Made by a program: the position numbers and the translations under genes. From contig NZ_PABT01000049.1 in NCBI RefSeq assembly GCF_002699205.1, positions 183,266 to 247,265 of the forward strand: a DNA stretch of 64,000 nt, written 5' to 3'. Below the pieces are notes generated by a model, which saw only the letters and a list, made by a program, of their open reading frames with translations, searched no databases and was not told where the DNA came from. Numbering within the stretch: position 1 is the first letter of the stretch; each line of letters begins with the position of its first letter. Source of the DNA: Allomuricauda sp. (GTDB lineage Bacteria > Bacteroidota > Bacteroidia > Flavobacteriales > Flavobacteriaceae). This document shows, piece after piece, positions 53,430 to 63,620 of the stretch.

Positions 53430-55883
53430 CTAGTTTATTTTATACACTATCAAGGAGTTGTCCTGATCTTTGGCAACCAGTTCCAGTTTTCTGTCATTGT
53501 CCATGTCCGTGAGGTCGATCAAAGAACTGCCGAATACGGGGAAACCTGGAATAGGCTCCGCCTGACTGTCGAACAAATAAATTTGATGGTTCTGGATATC
53601 TGTTACGGCAACATAAATTTTGTCGTAGATGTAGAAAATTTTTGGTTTTGAATAAACGCCCAATTCCAGTTCCACTTTTTTCCCCTTAATACTGAGCACA
53701 TTGTCGTCCATAAAAACCAAGGTGTTGCTGGTTGCATAGAAACCATGATCCGGGGTCAGGTTAAAATTGGTGGCGGTCAGTTTTCCGTTGGTATCGATTT
53801 GATGCAGCACTCCCTTTTTATTGGTGACGGAAAACTTGTTCTTGTACAGGAACACTTCGTTGTTGGAGAAATCTATCTTTTCGGGCACTTTTATGCGGTC
53901 GCTACCTACTCGATGTAAAATCCGTAGAGTACTGTTATCCTGTTTGAACACCAAATAATCTTTATTGGCCACCCTAAAATGTTTTGGGACGCCCAATATA
54001 TTGCTTGGTGCTTCTTTAAAGGTAAAGCCATTGACAATTTTCGCTTGGTTGTTGTACATATAAACCTTGCGTCCCTGCGTGACCACAAAGCGGTAGTTTC
54101 GGCTTCCGTCGTAATCAAAAACGGCCAAGGGATTTAGGTTTCCTCCCTCAAAGTCAATGGTAAATGGAGGTACTTCATCACCATTACGATCCAATATCAA
54201 GAATTGGTCGTTGGTACAGAAAGCGAGCTGTAGTTTTCCGTTTTTATAAATGTCCACTTGTTGTATCTCCCCTTGTATTCTTCCTCCAAGCTGTTTTGTC
54301 CATAACACTTTTCCATCCGTGGAGATAAGGTAGAGCACATTGTTTTGGTCCTGCACCACAATCTCTTGCTGTTTGGTCCTATGGTTTTTCACAAACTGGG
54401 GGTCGGTTGCCAAATCGGTGTTCAGTTCCAAGGTGAATAGTGGGGAAACGGTGTTTCGTTCTTGATTCTTTTCGATTTTGGAAACCAAGATATTGAAATG
54501 TCCAAAACCCTTGTCCATCACTATTTGTGATGCGAAAACCTGTTCCTTTAGGTCATTGTCCTTTATATTTTCGACCGCTTCTTCAGAAAGTTCCTGTTCT
54601 GCAAAAAAGTCAATACCTGAAGATTTGGAAACAAACAACATACTGGATTCACTGGCCAATGATGCTTTTGCGGTCTGGAAACCTTGGTCATTATCAAAAG
54701 AAGAGGAGCTTTTATGGCTGCTTATAACGGTCTGTAAAGCTTCTTTGTTTTCTGAAAAAAGGAAACTGTTTTCCAGGAGGGTACAGAAGTTGGATTCAAA
54801 ATTTTTAACCAATGGCGTGAAGCCTTCTTCAACAAGTTTTTGGTCTTGGAGTTCCAGAATTTCACTGCCCTGATAGTTTTGTGAGGCGATTTTACGGCTA
54901 TCCAAATAGTCATATAGGCTCTCTGTGCCATAAGATTTCAGCAGCACCACTTTTTCGTTGTTCAAATAAATAAGGCCAACTTCCTCAACGGTATTAAAAA
55001 GTGAATCACTTTTCTTTATCCTATCCAAATATGCGTTTTGATTTTCCGCAAAAACCTGATAATCATCAAAAGTATAGGACAGAATGGCTTGGGCACTCAA
55101 CGGGGCATACAACGGTGTTTTGTTGGCCAAGGGTGAAGTCCCCTTGAACAAATTGATGAAATTTTTTGTGGAATCTGGAGCCATGGCCACACCATTAAGG
55201 TTTACTTCGTCTGAATTGGCCGTAAAATCCAAAGAGATCCATGATGAGAACGGCGGGCTGTCATCATTTCCTTCTTTTAGCGAAAGTAAAGAAGCGTTGC
55301 CTACGGGGTTGATAAAGAATGTTGCGGATTTATCCAGTGAGCTGGCGCCGTAAAGTTTCTCTAAAGTGGGATCCACAGGTGTATTGTCGCTGACCCTTAT
55401 AATGTTTTCCATGAGCAACATGGAAGAGCTCATCAATATGTCATTGTTTTTCTGGATACTATATATTTCCAGGCCATCAATGGTGTATTTGGTAAAGTTG
55501 GTCTGCTGATAGGTCAATGTCTCCACGGTCTTATTGGAGATGCTATCCAGATTGAACAACCCGGAATCATTTTTGGCCGCCAAAATATAGTCGAAGTTCC
55601 CCTTGCCAACTTCATAAAGTGCTAGCACGCAAGTTTTGTCCGTAGCAAGGTAGTCCAGACCTTTAATTTTTTCCAAAACCTCCTTTGTGTTGGAAAAATC
55701 CTCAACAACTTTAATGAAGGAATTGTTTTTGAGCTCACTTTTAAAATTGGTGAGGTTCGTAATCTTCAAGACAAGTGATGGATCGGGCGGTAAATGTTCC
55801 AATAGGGAATCTTTGGTCTTTACTTCTTTTGTGCAGGATGCAATAACGATGGGGAGCAAACAAAAAAGTACCTTTGATCTCAT
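53430..55883 (-). CDS. Large lipoprotein with C-terminal beta-propeller-like region
   Basis: 817 residues from ATG 55883 (the tracked ORF adds six codons). Lipoprotein signal MRSKVLFCLLPIVIASCTKE. The first ~520 residues alternate helical and beta stretches (PPDPSLVLKITNLTNFKSELKNN). The last ~300 look like repeated blades: VLYLISTDGKVLWTKQLGGRIQGEI, LQLAFCTNDQFLILDRNGDEVPPF, NLNPLAVFDYDGSRNYRFVVTQGRKVYMY, and DMDNDRKLELVAKDQDNSLIVYK. These suggest a propeller. Next to rnhB, 29 bases from its stop. Function unknown; surface-exposed or periplasmic. Confidence 0.82.
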   Translation of the reverse strand: MRSKVLFCLLPIVIASCTKEVKTKDSLLEHLPPDPSLVLKITNLTNFKSELKNNSFIKVVEDFSNTKEVLEKIKGLDYLATDKTCVLALYEVGKGNFDYILAAKNDSGLFNLDSISNKTVETLTYQQTNFTKYTIDGLEIYSIQKNNDILMSSSMLLMENIIRVSDNTPVDPTLEKLYGASSLDKSATFFINPVGNASLLSLKEGNDDSPPFSSWISLDFTANSDEVNLNGVAMAPDSTKNFINLFKGTSPLANKTPLYAPLSAQAILSYTFDDYQVFAENQNAYLDRIKKSDSLFNTVEEVGLIYLNNEKVVLLKSYGTESLYDYLDSRKIASQNYQGSEILELQDQKLVEEGFTPLVKNFESNFCTLLENSFLFSENKEALQTVISSHKSSSSFDNDQGFQTAKASLASESSMLFVSKSSGIDFFAEQELSEEAVENIKDNDLKEQVFASQIVMDKGFGHFNILVSKIEKNQERNTVSPLFTLELNTDLATDPQFVKNHRTKQQEIVVQDQNNVLYLISTDGKVLWTKQLGGRIQGEIQQVDIYKNGKLQLAFCTNDQFLILDRNGDEVPPFTIDFEGGNLNPLAVFDYDGSRNYRFVVTQGRKVYMYNNQAKIVNGFTFKEAPSNILGVPKHFRVANKDYLVFKQDNSTLRILHRVGSDRIKVPEKIDFSNNEVFLYKNKFSVTNKKGVLHQIDTNGKLTATNFNLTPDHGFYATSNTLVFMDDNVLSIKGKKVELELGVYSKPKIFYIYDKIYVAVTDIQNHQIYLFDSQAEPIPGFPVFGSSLIDLTDMDNDRKLELVAKDQDNSLIVYKIN

Positions 55884-55912
55884 TCTTGAAGTTTGACACA
55901 AAGTTAGGGTTT

Positions 55913-56518
55913 TTAAATATCCAGAGTCAACTGTTCGGGGAGTTGTCTAAAGCTTTTTCTGTGGTATTTGGTGAGGCCGTATTGTTTTATGGCTTCTCGG
56001 TGCTCCTTGGTAGGGTAGCCTTTGTTCTTTTTCCAGTTGTACATGGGAAATTCCTCGTGGATCATTGCCATGTATTCGTCCCGGTACGTTTTTGCCAATA
56101 CCGATGCGGCTGCAATGCTCATATATTTTCCATCTCCTTTAATAATACATTCATGTTCAATACCGGGGTAGGGCTTAAACCGGTTCCCGTCCACAATAAT
56201 AAAAGAAGGGGCAGGCTCCAACTTTGCTATGGACCGGTGCATGGCCAAAAATGAGGCGTTCAAAATGTTGATTTCATCAATTTCATTCTGAAAAACATGG
56301 CATACTGAAAAGGAAATCGCTTCTTTTTCCAAAATAGGCCTTAAAAAAGCTCGTTTGGTCTCCGAAAGCTGTTTGGAATCGTTTAAAACAGTATTTCTAA
56401 AATTTTCAGGCAAAATTATTGCCGCAGCTGTAACTGGACCTGCAAGACATCCTCTTCCCGCTTCATCCGTACCTGCTTCGGTAACAGAGTGATAACACAA
56501 CTTTAACATACGCGGCAA
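55913..56518 (-). CDS. rnhB: Ribonuclease HII
   Basis: 201 residues. Removes RNA from RNA/DNA hybrids and single ribonucleotides. Active-site acidic residues appear in [17 protein letters not shown] (DE), [32 protein letters not shown] (third Asp), and the late [16 protein letters not shown] of the DEAGRG motif is the family signature. Upstream of the large lipoprotein gene on the same strand, divergent from the SusC gene. Confidence 0.97.
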   Translation of the reverse strand: MPRMLKLCYHSVTEAGTDEAGRGCLAGPVTAAAIILPENFRNTVLNDSKQLSETKRAFLRPILEKEAISFSVCHVFQNEIDEINILNASFLAMHRSIAKLEPAPSFIIVDGNRFKPYPGIEHECIIKGDGKYMSIAAASVLAKTYRDEYMAMIHEEFPMYNWKKNKGYPTKEHREAIKQYGLTKYHRKSFRQLPEQLTLDI

Positions 56519-56743
56519 AAATTTAACAAATCAGGGGTTAAGAAAAACATAATCATCAATAAAAAGTTAAAAAAAATCCTACATGTCTAATAAATAGGTC
56601 TTTGTGTTGTTGATAGTGTGTTAAAGTTATCAAAAAGATTGACGCTAGTACGGTACGCCCTGTGCGTGCAAGGTTGTTAATTTTTTTGAATATTAACTTT
56701 TTATATTGATTTTTGGCGCGGACTAATTCAAAAAATGAAATAA

Positions 56744-59700
56744 ATGAAAGCTAAGTTAGCATGGATGCTAACACCTTTTTTGGTGTTATGCATGTCTTTC
56801 TCTTATGGACAAGAGAAAACAATTTCAGGTAATGTGACGGATCAAAATGGTTTGCCTTTGCCTGGTGTATCCATTTTGGTTGTTGGAACTTCCAATGGAA
56901 CACAGACGGACTTTGACGGTAACTATACATTAACGGCGGCGAATGGCCAAGTGTTGCGTTTTAGTTACATCGGTCAAAAAACAATCGAAAGAACAGTTGG
57001 GTCTTCGAATATCATCAATGTTCAGATGGAAGAAGATGCCCAAGCTTTGGAAGAGGTTGTTGTGACGGGTTATGGGACTACTTCTAAAAAGAAAGTTACT
57101 ACTTCCATTTCCCAAGTGAAATCCGAAGATGTGCAAAAAGTCTCTACGGCTAACATATCTGGTGCCCTTCAGGGTAATGCAACCGGTATTCAAGTGAGCC
57201 AAGCCTCTGGTGCACCAGGTGGAGAAATTAGATTGAGAGTTAGGGGTGCCACTTCTATCAACGGATCTAACAGTCCACTTTACATTGTTGATGGGGTTCA
57301 GATAGAAACCAGTGCAACTGTTTCAGACTCGTTCGGAGGTCAGCAAAACAGTGCTCTTTCGAGTATCAACCCAAATGATATTGAATCCATCGAGATTTTA
57401 AAGGATGCTGCATCTGCTGCAATCTACGGGTCTAGGGGTTCCAATGGTGTTGTAATTATTACCACTAAAAAAGGTAAGGCTGGAAAGCCGACCATTTCCG
57501 TTGGTTCATATGTGGGTTTTCAAAATCCTGTGAACAAGTATGACGTAAGTAACTATGGGGAGTGGTTAAAGTATGGCGATGATTATTATGCCGAAGCTTA
57601 TGGCACTGGAGCTTGGTCAGGAAATACGGGATTGTCAGCAAGCGAGTTGGAGGATTTCTATGAGTCTGTTGCCGATCAAGGAGATGATTATATGGATGCC
57701 ATCTACAAGGACAATGCTGTTGTTCGTGGATTGGATGTCAGTATTTCAGGTGGATCTGACAAGACTAAGTATTTCATTGCAGGAAACTCTTATAACCAAG
57801 AAGGTGTTATTTTAGGGCAGTCCTATTTAAGGGAGAGCTTTAGAATGAACCTTAGCCAGGATTTTACCGATAAATTCAGGTTCATTGGTGGTGTTTCCAT
57901 TACTGATGAAGATCAGAGCTTGGTTAATGGTGACAACAATATATATGGTGTATTGTCTACCGCTATTCTTGAGTCACCAGGAAACAATATCTATAATGAG
58001 GATGGAACTTTTGACAGTTCTTCCTGGTTGTTCTCCAACCCTGTGCAAAATGCCTTGGAAAACGAAGCCAATGGTGAAACTTTCAGGGTTTTGGTAAATG
58101 CTGAATTCCAATACGATTTGTTCGACTGGATGACCTTTACCTCCAAATGGGGTATGGATAACTTGGATTTTTATCAAAAAACATATTTGCCTTCTACTTC
58201 CACAAGGGGAGCTGGTTCCAATGGATATGCGGAAGACAGACAGCGTGTAATCAGAAGATTGATGACGACACAAGGTCTTTTGATCGATAAGAATTTCTCT
58301 GATTTTAATGTTGGTGGGTTCCTTGGTTTTGAGTACAATGGACGTCATTCAAGAATAACAATTGCCGAAAGAACTGGTTTTGCATCTACATTGTTGAAAA
58401 ACGTTTCATCAGGTGCAACGGTTACCAATTCGGACGGTACGTATGTAGAGGATAATTTAGTTTCTTATATCGCTAGAGCTTCTCTTAGTTACAAGAATAA
58501 ATACCTTTTAGAAGCCTCAATGAGGGCGGATGGGTCGTCCAAATTTGGACCTAATAATAAATATGGTTATTTCCCATCGGTGTCCGCAGGTTATATTGTT
58601 TCTGAAGAAGATTGGTTCAGAAATGACGTGCTTACTTTCTTAAAGCTTAGAGGATCTTATGGTGTTACTGGTAACGATACAGGTATTGGCTCATATGATG
58701 CCTTGGCCGGTGTAGGTGCCGTTAGTTATGCTGGTACGGTGGGAACTGCAATCACCACAATTGGTAACCCAGATGTAAAATGGGAAGAAACTACTCAGAT
58801 TAACATTGGTGCTTCATTAGGTTTTTGGAACGATAGAATAACCTTGGAGTACGATTATTTTGATAAAGAAACCAACGACTTATTGTTGGCTGTACCGTTG
58901 CCCGGTAATACTGGTTTTGGTGTTGCTGTGGATGGAAGTACGGCTGGTATTTACAGTAACGTAGGTTCCATGACCAATAAAGGTCATGAATTCGGTTTGA
59001 GCGCTGATATTTTTACAGGAAACGATTTTACTTGGTCTACTTCCATTGGTGTTAGTACTTTGGACAATGAGGTTACTTCATTGGACGGAAACGCTCCATT
59101 TACAAGAGGTTTTGTGAGCCGAATTGAAGAAGGTGCACCACTTGGCGCGTTCTATGTGTTGGAAGCAGATGGTCTTTATCAAGAAGGAGATGATATACCT
59201 GCTGCCTTGGCCGCTGATGGTGTGAGTGCTGGTGATGTCAAGTATGTTGATCAAAATGACGATGGAATTATCAATGATGAAGATTATATCATTGGAGGAA
59301 GTCCATGGGCTGATTATACTGCACACTGGAAAAATACAATTACCTATAAAGGGTTCGATTTGGATTTCCTTTGGGCAATGTCAGAAGGTAATGAAGTGTT
59401 CAACGCTACCCTTCAATTTGCAGGTTCTGCCACAAACCCATACTATGGTAAGTTTAAAAGTCAGTTGGATTATTGGACCCCCGATAATACAGGTTCCAAT
59501 TTGCCTAGGCCTAATCTAGCTACGGCTAGCCACAACAACTATGATTCCACTAGGTTTGTTGAGGACGCATCTTGGATCAAGTTGAGAAACGTAACATTGG
59601 GATATACACTCCCAAGTGGTATTATGGGACTTGATTCTGTAAGGTTCTATGTTTCTGGGGATAACCTGTTGTTGTTCACAGATTATTCTGGAATTGATCC

Positions 59701-59803
59701 TGAGGTGAACTATAGTGGTGCCTCTGCTGTTACTTCTGGTACTGATTTCTTGACACAGGGAGGTAACAAAGTGTGGAAATTTGGTGTAAATATCACATTC
59801 TAA
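56744..59803 (+). CDS. SusC/RagA family TonB-linked outer-membrane protein
   Basis: 1019 residues. Signal peptide MKAKLAWMLTPFLVLCMSFSYGQ; a CarboxypepD_reg-like domain (ISGNVTDQNGLPLPGVSILVVGTSNGTQTDFDGNYTL); the SusC-type signature ALEEVVVTGYGTTSKKKVTTSISQVKSEDVQKV; a plug (LRVRGATSINGSNSPLYIVDGV, IESIEILKDAASAAIYGSRGSNGVVIITTKKG); and a barrel with a C-terminal IGQ-like end (GGNKVWKFGVNITF). It imports oligomeric ligands together with the SusD encoded ten bases downstream. The substrate is unclear because no glycoside hydrolase or peptidase gene is nearby. Confidence 0.97.
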   Translation: MKAKLAWMLTPFLVLCMSFSYGQEKTISGNVTDQNGLPLPGVSILVVGTSNGTQTDFDGNYTLTAANGQVLRFSYIGQKTIERTVGSSNIINVQMEEDAQALEEVVVTGYGTTSKKKVTTSISQVKSEDVQKVSTANISGALQGNATGIQVSQASGAPGGEIRLRVRGATSINGSNSPLYIVDGVQIETSATVSDSFGGQQNSALSSINPNDIESIEILKDAASAAIYGSRGSNGVVIITTKKGKAGKPTISVGSYVGFQNPVNKYDVSNYGEWLKYGDDYYAEAYGTGAWSGNTGLSASELEDFYESVADQGDDYMDAIYKDNAVVRGLDVSISGGSDKTKYFIAGNSYNQEGVILGQSYLRESFRMNLSQDFTDKFRFIGGVSITDEDQSLVNGDNNIYGVLSTAILESPGNNIYNEDGTFDSSSWLFSNPVQNALENEANGETFRVLVNAEFQYDLFDWMTFTSKWGMDNLDFYQKTYLPSTSTRGAGSNGYAEDRQRVIRRLMTTQGLLIDKNFSDFNVGGFLGFEYNGRHSRITIAERTGFASTLLKNVSSGATVTNSDGTYVEDNLVSYIARASLSYKNKYLLEASMRADGSSKFGPNNKYGYFPSVSAGYIVSEEDWFRNDVLTFLKLRGSYGVTGNDTGIGSYDALAGVGAVSYAGTVGTAITTIGNPDVKWEETTQINIGASLGFWNDRITLEYDYFDKETNDLLLAVPLPGNTGFGVAVDGSTAGIYSNVGSMTNKGHEFGLSADIFTGNDFTWSTSIGVSTLDNEVTSLDGNAPFTRGFVSRIEEGAPLGAFYVLEADGLYQEGDDIPAALAADGVSAGDVKYVDQNDDGIINDEDYIIGGSPWADYTAHWKNTITYKGFDLDFLWAMSEGNEVFNATLQFAGSATNPYYGKFKSQLDYWTPDNTGSNLPRPNLATASHNNYDSTRFVEDASWIKLRNVTLGYTLPSGIMGLDSVRFYVSGDNLLLFTDYSGIDPEVNYSGASAVTSGTDFLTQGGNKVWKFGVNITF

Positions 59804-59813
59804 AAAAAAAAAG

Positions 59814-61157
59814 ATGAAAAAAATATTATATAGTTTAACATTGTCTTTGCTTGTATTGGGCACAGGTTGCGAGGAGACATTATTGGATTTGGAGAATCCA
59901 GATCAATTGGGAACGGATCAGTTTATTATCGACGATCAAACTGCTGAGCAGGCTGTGGTTGGTATTTACAGTGCGTTCCAGGATACCAATATCGGTGGTG
60001 CGGTGCCAATTCAGGTTACTGGTCTATATGCTGACGAACTTTCACATACAGGGTCTTTCCCTACCTATACGGAGTTTTTTCTAAACAACGTTACGGCCAC
60101 GGGGAATACCAATAACACTAATATTTGGGAAAGTATTTATGCCGCTATATTTAGAGCTAATGCTGTAATCTATGCTTTGGAAAACCTTACCGAAGGTGAA
60201 GTTTCCAGTAGTGTAAGTTCCGCTTCCATTGCTGAGGCAAAAGCATTGAGGGCATATTTTTACTTTTACCTTGTACGTGCCTATGGAGGAGTGCCGATTC
60301 CTGATACTTTGGTAACACAAGTAGGTTCTGCCGCTGGAAATGTCGCGCGATCAACTGAGAGCGAAGTTTATGCGTACATCCAAGCTGATATTGATGCCGC
60401 ATTGGGCAATCTAAATGATAATGGGGTGTATAGGTTTTCCAATGATGCTTTGCGAGTGTTGAAAGCTAAAGTTCATATGGAGCTTGGTGAATATCCAGAG
60501 GCCCAAGATGCTTTAGAGCCTCTTATTGGTAACTATGCGTTGCTTGATAATTATGAAGATTTGTTTGTTCCTGGTGATAATTCCGAAGCTATCTTCAGAT
60601 TGAATTATTCGGCAGATGACAGCAATGCATTGGCATTTTATTTCTACCCATCGGCAGATGGTGGTAGACGGGAAACTGCACCTACCATGTCGTTGGCATC
60701 TAGTTTTGATGATGATGATACACGTATCTCCATGATAGCTAACCCTACAGATGCGTCTTCAATTATTTTGACCAAATATAGCGATGTGTCAACTGGTACC
60801 GATCAACCTTACATTTACCGATATGCGGATGTGTTGTTGATGTATGCCGAGTTGTTGGCTCGTGATGGCGATGCTTCTGCATCAGATTATATCAATGAAG
60901 TAAGGTCAAGGGCAAATCTTGATGATGTTGTTTTGACTTCCGCCAACGTTGTTGATGTAATTGCACAGGAAAGACTTTGGGAACTTTATGGTGAAGGACA
61001 TAGATGGTTTGATGTAAAAAGACTTGGACTTGCTCAAGAAGTAATTGAGTCAAAAGGTCTTACTTACAATGCAAACAGATTGGTTTGGCCAATACCTCAA
61101 GATGAAATCAATGCAAATGAATCTATTACCCAAGCGGATCAAAATCCTGGTTACTAG
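59814..61157 (+). CDS. SusD/RagB family lipoprotein
   Basis: 447 residues. Lipoprotein signal MKKILYSLTLSLLVLGTGCEE. Helical SusD fold with TPR units: SIAEAKALRAYFYFYLVRAYGGVPIPDTL (the classic SusD block), RFSNDALRVLKAKVHMELGEYPEAQDALEPLIG, and the C-terminal YRYADVLLMYAELLARDGDASASDYINEVRSRANLDDVV, IAQERLWELYGEGHRWFDVKRLG. It caps the SusC barrel outside the cell and binds the ligand. Ten bases after SusC, and followed by a terminator, so the operon is just this pair. Confidence 0.97.
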   Translation: MKKILYSLTLSLLVLGTGCEETLLDLENPDQLGTDQFIIDDQTAEQAVVGIYSAFQDTNIGGAVPIQVTGLYADELSHTGSFPTYTEFFLNNVTATGNTNNTNIWESIYAAIFRANAVIYALENLTEGEVSSSVSSASIAEAKALRAYFYFYLVRAYGGVPIPDTLVTQVGSAAGNVARSTESEVYAYIQADIDAALGNLNDNGVYRFSNDALRVLKAKVHMELGEYPEAQDALEPLIGNYALLDNYEDLFVPGDNSEAIFRLNYSADDSNALAFYFYPSADGGRRETAPTMSLASSFDDDDTRISMIANPTDASSIILTKYSDVSTGTDQPYIYRYADVLLMYAELLARDGDASASDYINEVRSRANLDDVVLTSANVVDVIAQERLWELYGEGHRWFDVKRLGLAQEVIESKGLTYNANRLVWPIPQDEINANESITQADQNPGY

Positions 61158-61180
61158 ATTTGTCTAAAGACTTATATTTT

Positions 61181-61211
61181 AAAAACCCTGCCTAATGGCA
61201 GGGTTTTTTTT
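61181..61211 (+). terminator. Intrinsic terminator of the SusC-SusD operon
   Basis: AAAACCCTGCC and GGCAGGGTTTT around TAAT, then TTTTTA. Confidence 0.9.
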
Positions 61212-61276
61212 ATGCCTAAACTTTTCACATTTCTTTAGAAACAAATCTTATACCTTTGCCCAATCAATATCGTGGA

Positions 61277-63325
61277 ATGAGATTTTTAGTGTTGACCCTG
61301 CTTTTATGTATTTCCCAATCAGTCTTGGCGCAACAAGATTCGATTCCTCCCAAAAAAGAAATCGATTCTTTGCGACTAGAGGACAAAGATTCCCTTTTAA
61401 AGCAATCAAGGGATACTATTTCAAAGGATTCCACAAAACGTGGCCCCAAGGGGAAGGGACTTGATGGGTTGAAATCCAAGGAAAAAGACTCCGTTGGTAT
61501 CGGGGACTATAAAATCATATCCTATGGGAGGGACACTACATTTGTGGATACCACGCTGACCATTAAAAAGGAATATAAATATAATTACCTGCGTAAAGAC
61601 GACTTTGAGCTAATGCCCTTTGCCAACATGGGGCAACCTTATAGCGAACTGGGCAAAAGCTTTGCAAACACACCGTATTACCCAGGTATTGGCGCAAAGG
61701 CGAAGCACCCCGGCTATTTTGAAAAAGAAGATGTCGATTATTACAATGTAGCAACTCCCATGACCGAGCTTATGTTCAAGACGACCATGGAGCAAGGACA
61801 ATATTTGGATGCTTTGCTGGCTTTCAATCTGTCAAAACGATTTAATGTTTCCATAGCCTATAATGGCTTTAGGTCTTTGGGAAAATATAGATACGAAGAA
61901 GCAGAGGACGGAAAATTTAGGACAACTTTCAATTACCTTACCGAAAATGGGCGATATGGGATCAGAGGTCATATAACGGCCCAAGAAATGCAGACCGAGG
62001 AAAGTGGGGGCTTGCTTTACCCAGAACAATTCGAGGAAGATGAAGATGAGTTTCAGGATAGGGCAACAATTGACCTGGTGTACGAGAATGCCAACAGCAG
62101 GATATTGGGAAAACGTTATTTTTTCGACCATCAATATAAATTGGTCAATCATAAAAAAGACTCAACGGATAATAACCCCACCACCTTACTTATAGGGCAT
62201 GAGTTCAGTTATGAATCCAAAATTTACGACTTTGAACAAACGGCCCAGAACGATGCGCTTGGAGAAGACCCTTTTTTGACCCCAATCGAAGATCGTGCAA
62301 GACTGAAAACCATGTTCAACAGGGGCAGTGTCGAGTTCTCCAACAAAACTTTGGGAAGATTATCGGGAAACATAAGTCTATTCAACTACAATTATTTCTT
62401 TAACAGTATTCTGATTTCTGAGGAAAATACCATTCAGAATAAATTGGAAGGAGAAGAGATTTCAATTGGAGGTACGTATAAAAACACCATAGGGCCCGTG
62501 GATTTGGAAGGGAAAATAAATTATACTGTATCCGGTGAGCTCACGGGCAACAATTTTGATGCTTTGGCCAAATATAGGCTCAATAAAAACAATTTGATAA
62601 CGGGTGCCATACACGTATCTTCCCGAATGCCTGATTTTAATTATCTGCTATACCAGAGTGATTATCGAAATTTTAACTGGCAAAACAATAATACTTTTGA
62701 AAAAATACAGACAAAAAGCATAAAATTTGGTCTGGACTCCAATTTTTTTGGACTATTGGATGCCGAATATAGTTCGGTGGACAACTACACCTATTTTGCA
62801 TCCACAGCGAGTGATGAAGAAATTGAATTAGGGGAAGAAACCGCATTTGTAAATCCATTTCAGGAATCGGGGACCATAAGTCATTTGAAGGTCAAATATC
62901 AAAAAGAATTTAAATACGGGAAATGGGCGTTGATGAATACAGTGATGTATCAAGAAGTCACACAGGACAATCAAGTGCTCAATCTTCCTCAGTTGGTCAC
63001 TAGGAACAGTCTGTACTTTTCGAGCGATGTGTTTGAAAAGGCAATGTTCTTGCAAACCGGTGTTACCTTTAAATACTTCACTTCGTATTATATGGATGCC
63101 TATAATCCCTTATTGGGGGAATTCTATATTCAGAACAACGAGGAGTTGGGAGGATACCCCTTATTGGATGTTTTTATAAACGCCAAAGTGAAACAAACAA
63201 GGATTTATTTAAAAGCGGAGCACCTAAATTCAATCTTTTCAGAACCTAATTATTACTCGGCTCCAAATTATCCATATCGTGATTTTGTGATCCGATTTGG
63301 GTTGGTCTGGAATTTCTTTGCATAA
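61277..63325 (+). CDS. Putative outer-membrane porin
   Basis: The tracked ORF begins with a TTG at 61256; ATG 61277 gives signal peptide MRFLVLTLLLCISQSVLAQ, so 682 residues. A Lys/Asp/Ser-rich segment with repeated DS pairs follows (PPKKEIDSLRLEDKDSL), then a large beta barrel of alternating polar and aromatic residues (FNVSIAYNGFRSLGKYRYEEAEDGKFRTTFNYL), ending YRDFVIRFGLVWNFFA with the terminal aromatic typical of outer-membrane insertion. It matches the putative porin annotation common in Flavobacteriia. Substrate unknown. Last gene before the rrn operon. Confidence 0.88.
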   Translation: MRFLVLTLLLCISQSVLAQQDSIPPKKEIDSLRLEDKDSLLKQSRDTISKDSTKRGPKGKGLDGLKSKEKDSVGIGDYKIISYGRDTTFVDTTLTIKKEYKYNYLRKDDFELMPFANMGQPYSELGKSFANTPYYPGIGAKAKHPGYFEKEDVDYYNVATPMTELMFKTTMEQGQYLDALLAFNLSKRFNVSIAYNGFRSLGKYRYEEAEDGKFRTTFNYLTENGRYGIRGHITAQEMQTEESGGLLYPEQFEEDEDEFQDRATIDLVYENANSRILGKRYFFDHQYKLVNHKKDSTDNNPTTLLIGHEFSYESKIYDFEQTAQNDALGEDPFLTPIEDRARLKTMFNRGSVEFSNKTLGRLSGNISLFNYNYFFNSILISEENTIQNKLEGEEISIGGTYKNTIGPVDLEGKINYTVSGELTGNNFDALAKYRLNKNNLITGAIHVSSRMPDFNYLLYQSDYRNFNWQNNNTFEKIQTKSIKFGLDSNFFGLLDAEYSSVDNYTYFASTASDEEIELGEETAFVNPFQESGTISHLKVKYQKEFKYGKWALMNTVMYQEVTQDNQVLNLPQLVTRNSLYFSSDVFEKAMFLQTGVTFKYFTSYYMDAYNPLLGEFYIQNNEELGGYPLLDVFINAKVKQTRIYLKAEHLNSIFSEPNYYSAPNYPYRDFVIRFGLVWNFFA

Positions 63326-63415
63326 AATTTGCTAAGGGCTAAAGAAAGGAAAACCTGAAAAACAAGCACTTATAAATTAATTGATTTTTTTTCAAAAAAA
63401 ATATGCAAAAACATT

Positions 63416-63446
63416 TTGTGGAGATCAAATAACGTGCGTATATTTG
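63416..63446 (+). promoter_or_regulatory. Promoter of the rRNA operon
   Basis: TTG at 63416-63418 and TATATTTG at 63439-63446, 20 bases between, match the Bacteroidota TTG / TAnnTTTG promoter. An AT-rich stretch with long A and T runs just upstream may act as an UP-type element. Confidence 0.65.
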
Positions 63447-63620
63447 CACCCGCTTAGCTGATAAGGCAGGGCGCTTCCGAAGGGCCGAGAGGTTGGATTC
63501 GGGAGGAAAAAAACAAAGAAGTTCATATACATATTGTAACGACAGCGTAGAATTAAGAAAAGAACCATTTTGATGCGGGGGACTCGGATTTCCGGGTGTC
63601 GGACAGACATTCAAGGAAAT
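63447..63620 (+). other. 16S rRNA leader
   Basis: About 170 bases between promoter and 16S start. Contains GAAGTTCATATACATATTG-like and CCGGGTGTCGG segments that are probably antitermination and RNase III stem sequences of the leader. No gene here. Confidence 0.6.

Noticed and set aside
61195-61464. 89-aa ORF at the start of the porin gene
   Set aside because: Frame-shifted shadow overlapping a terminator and the porin signal peptide.
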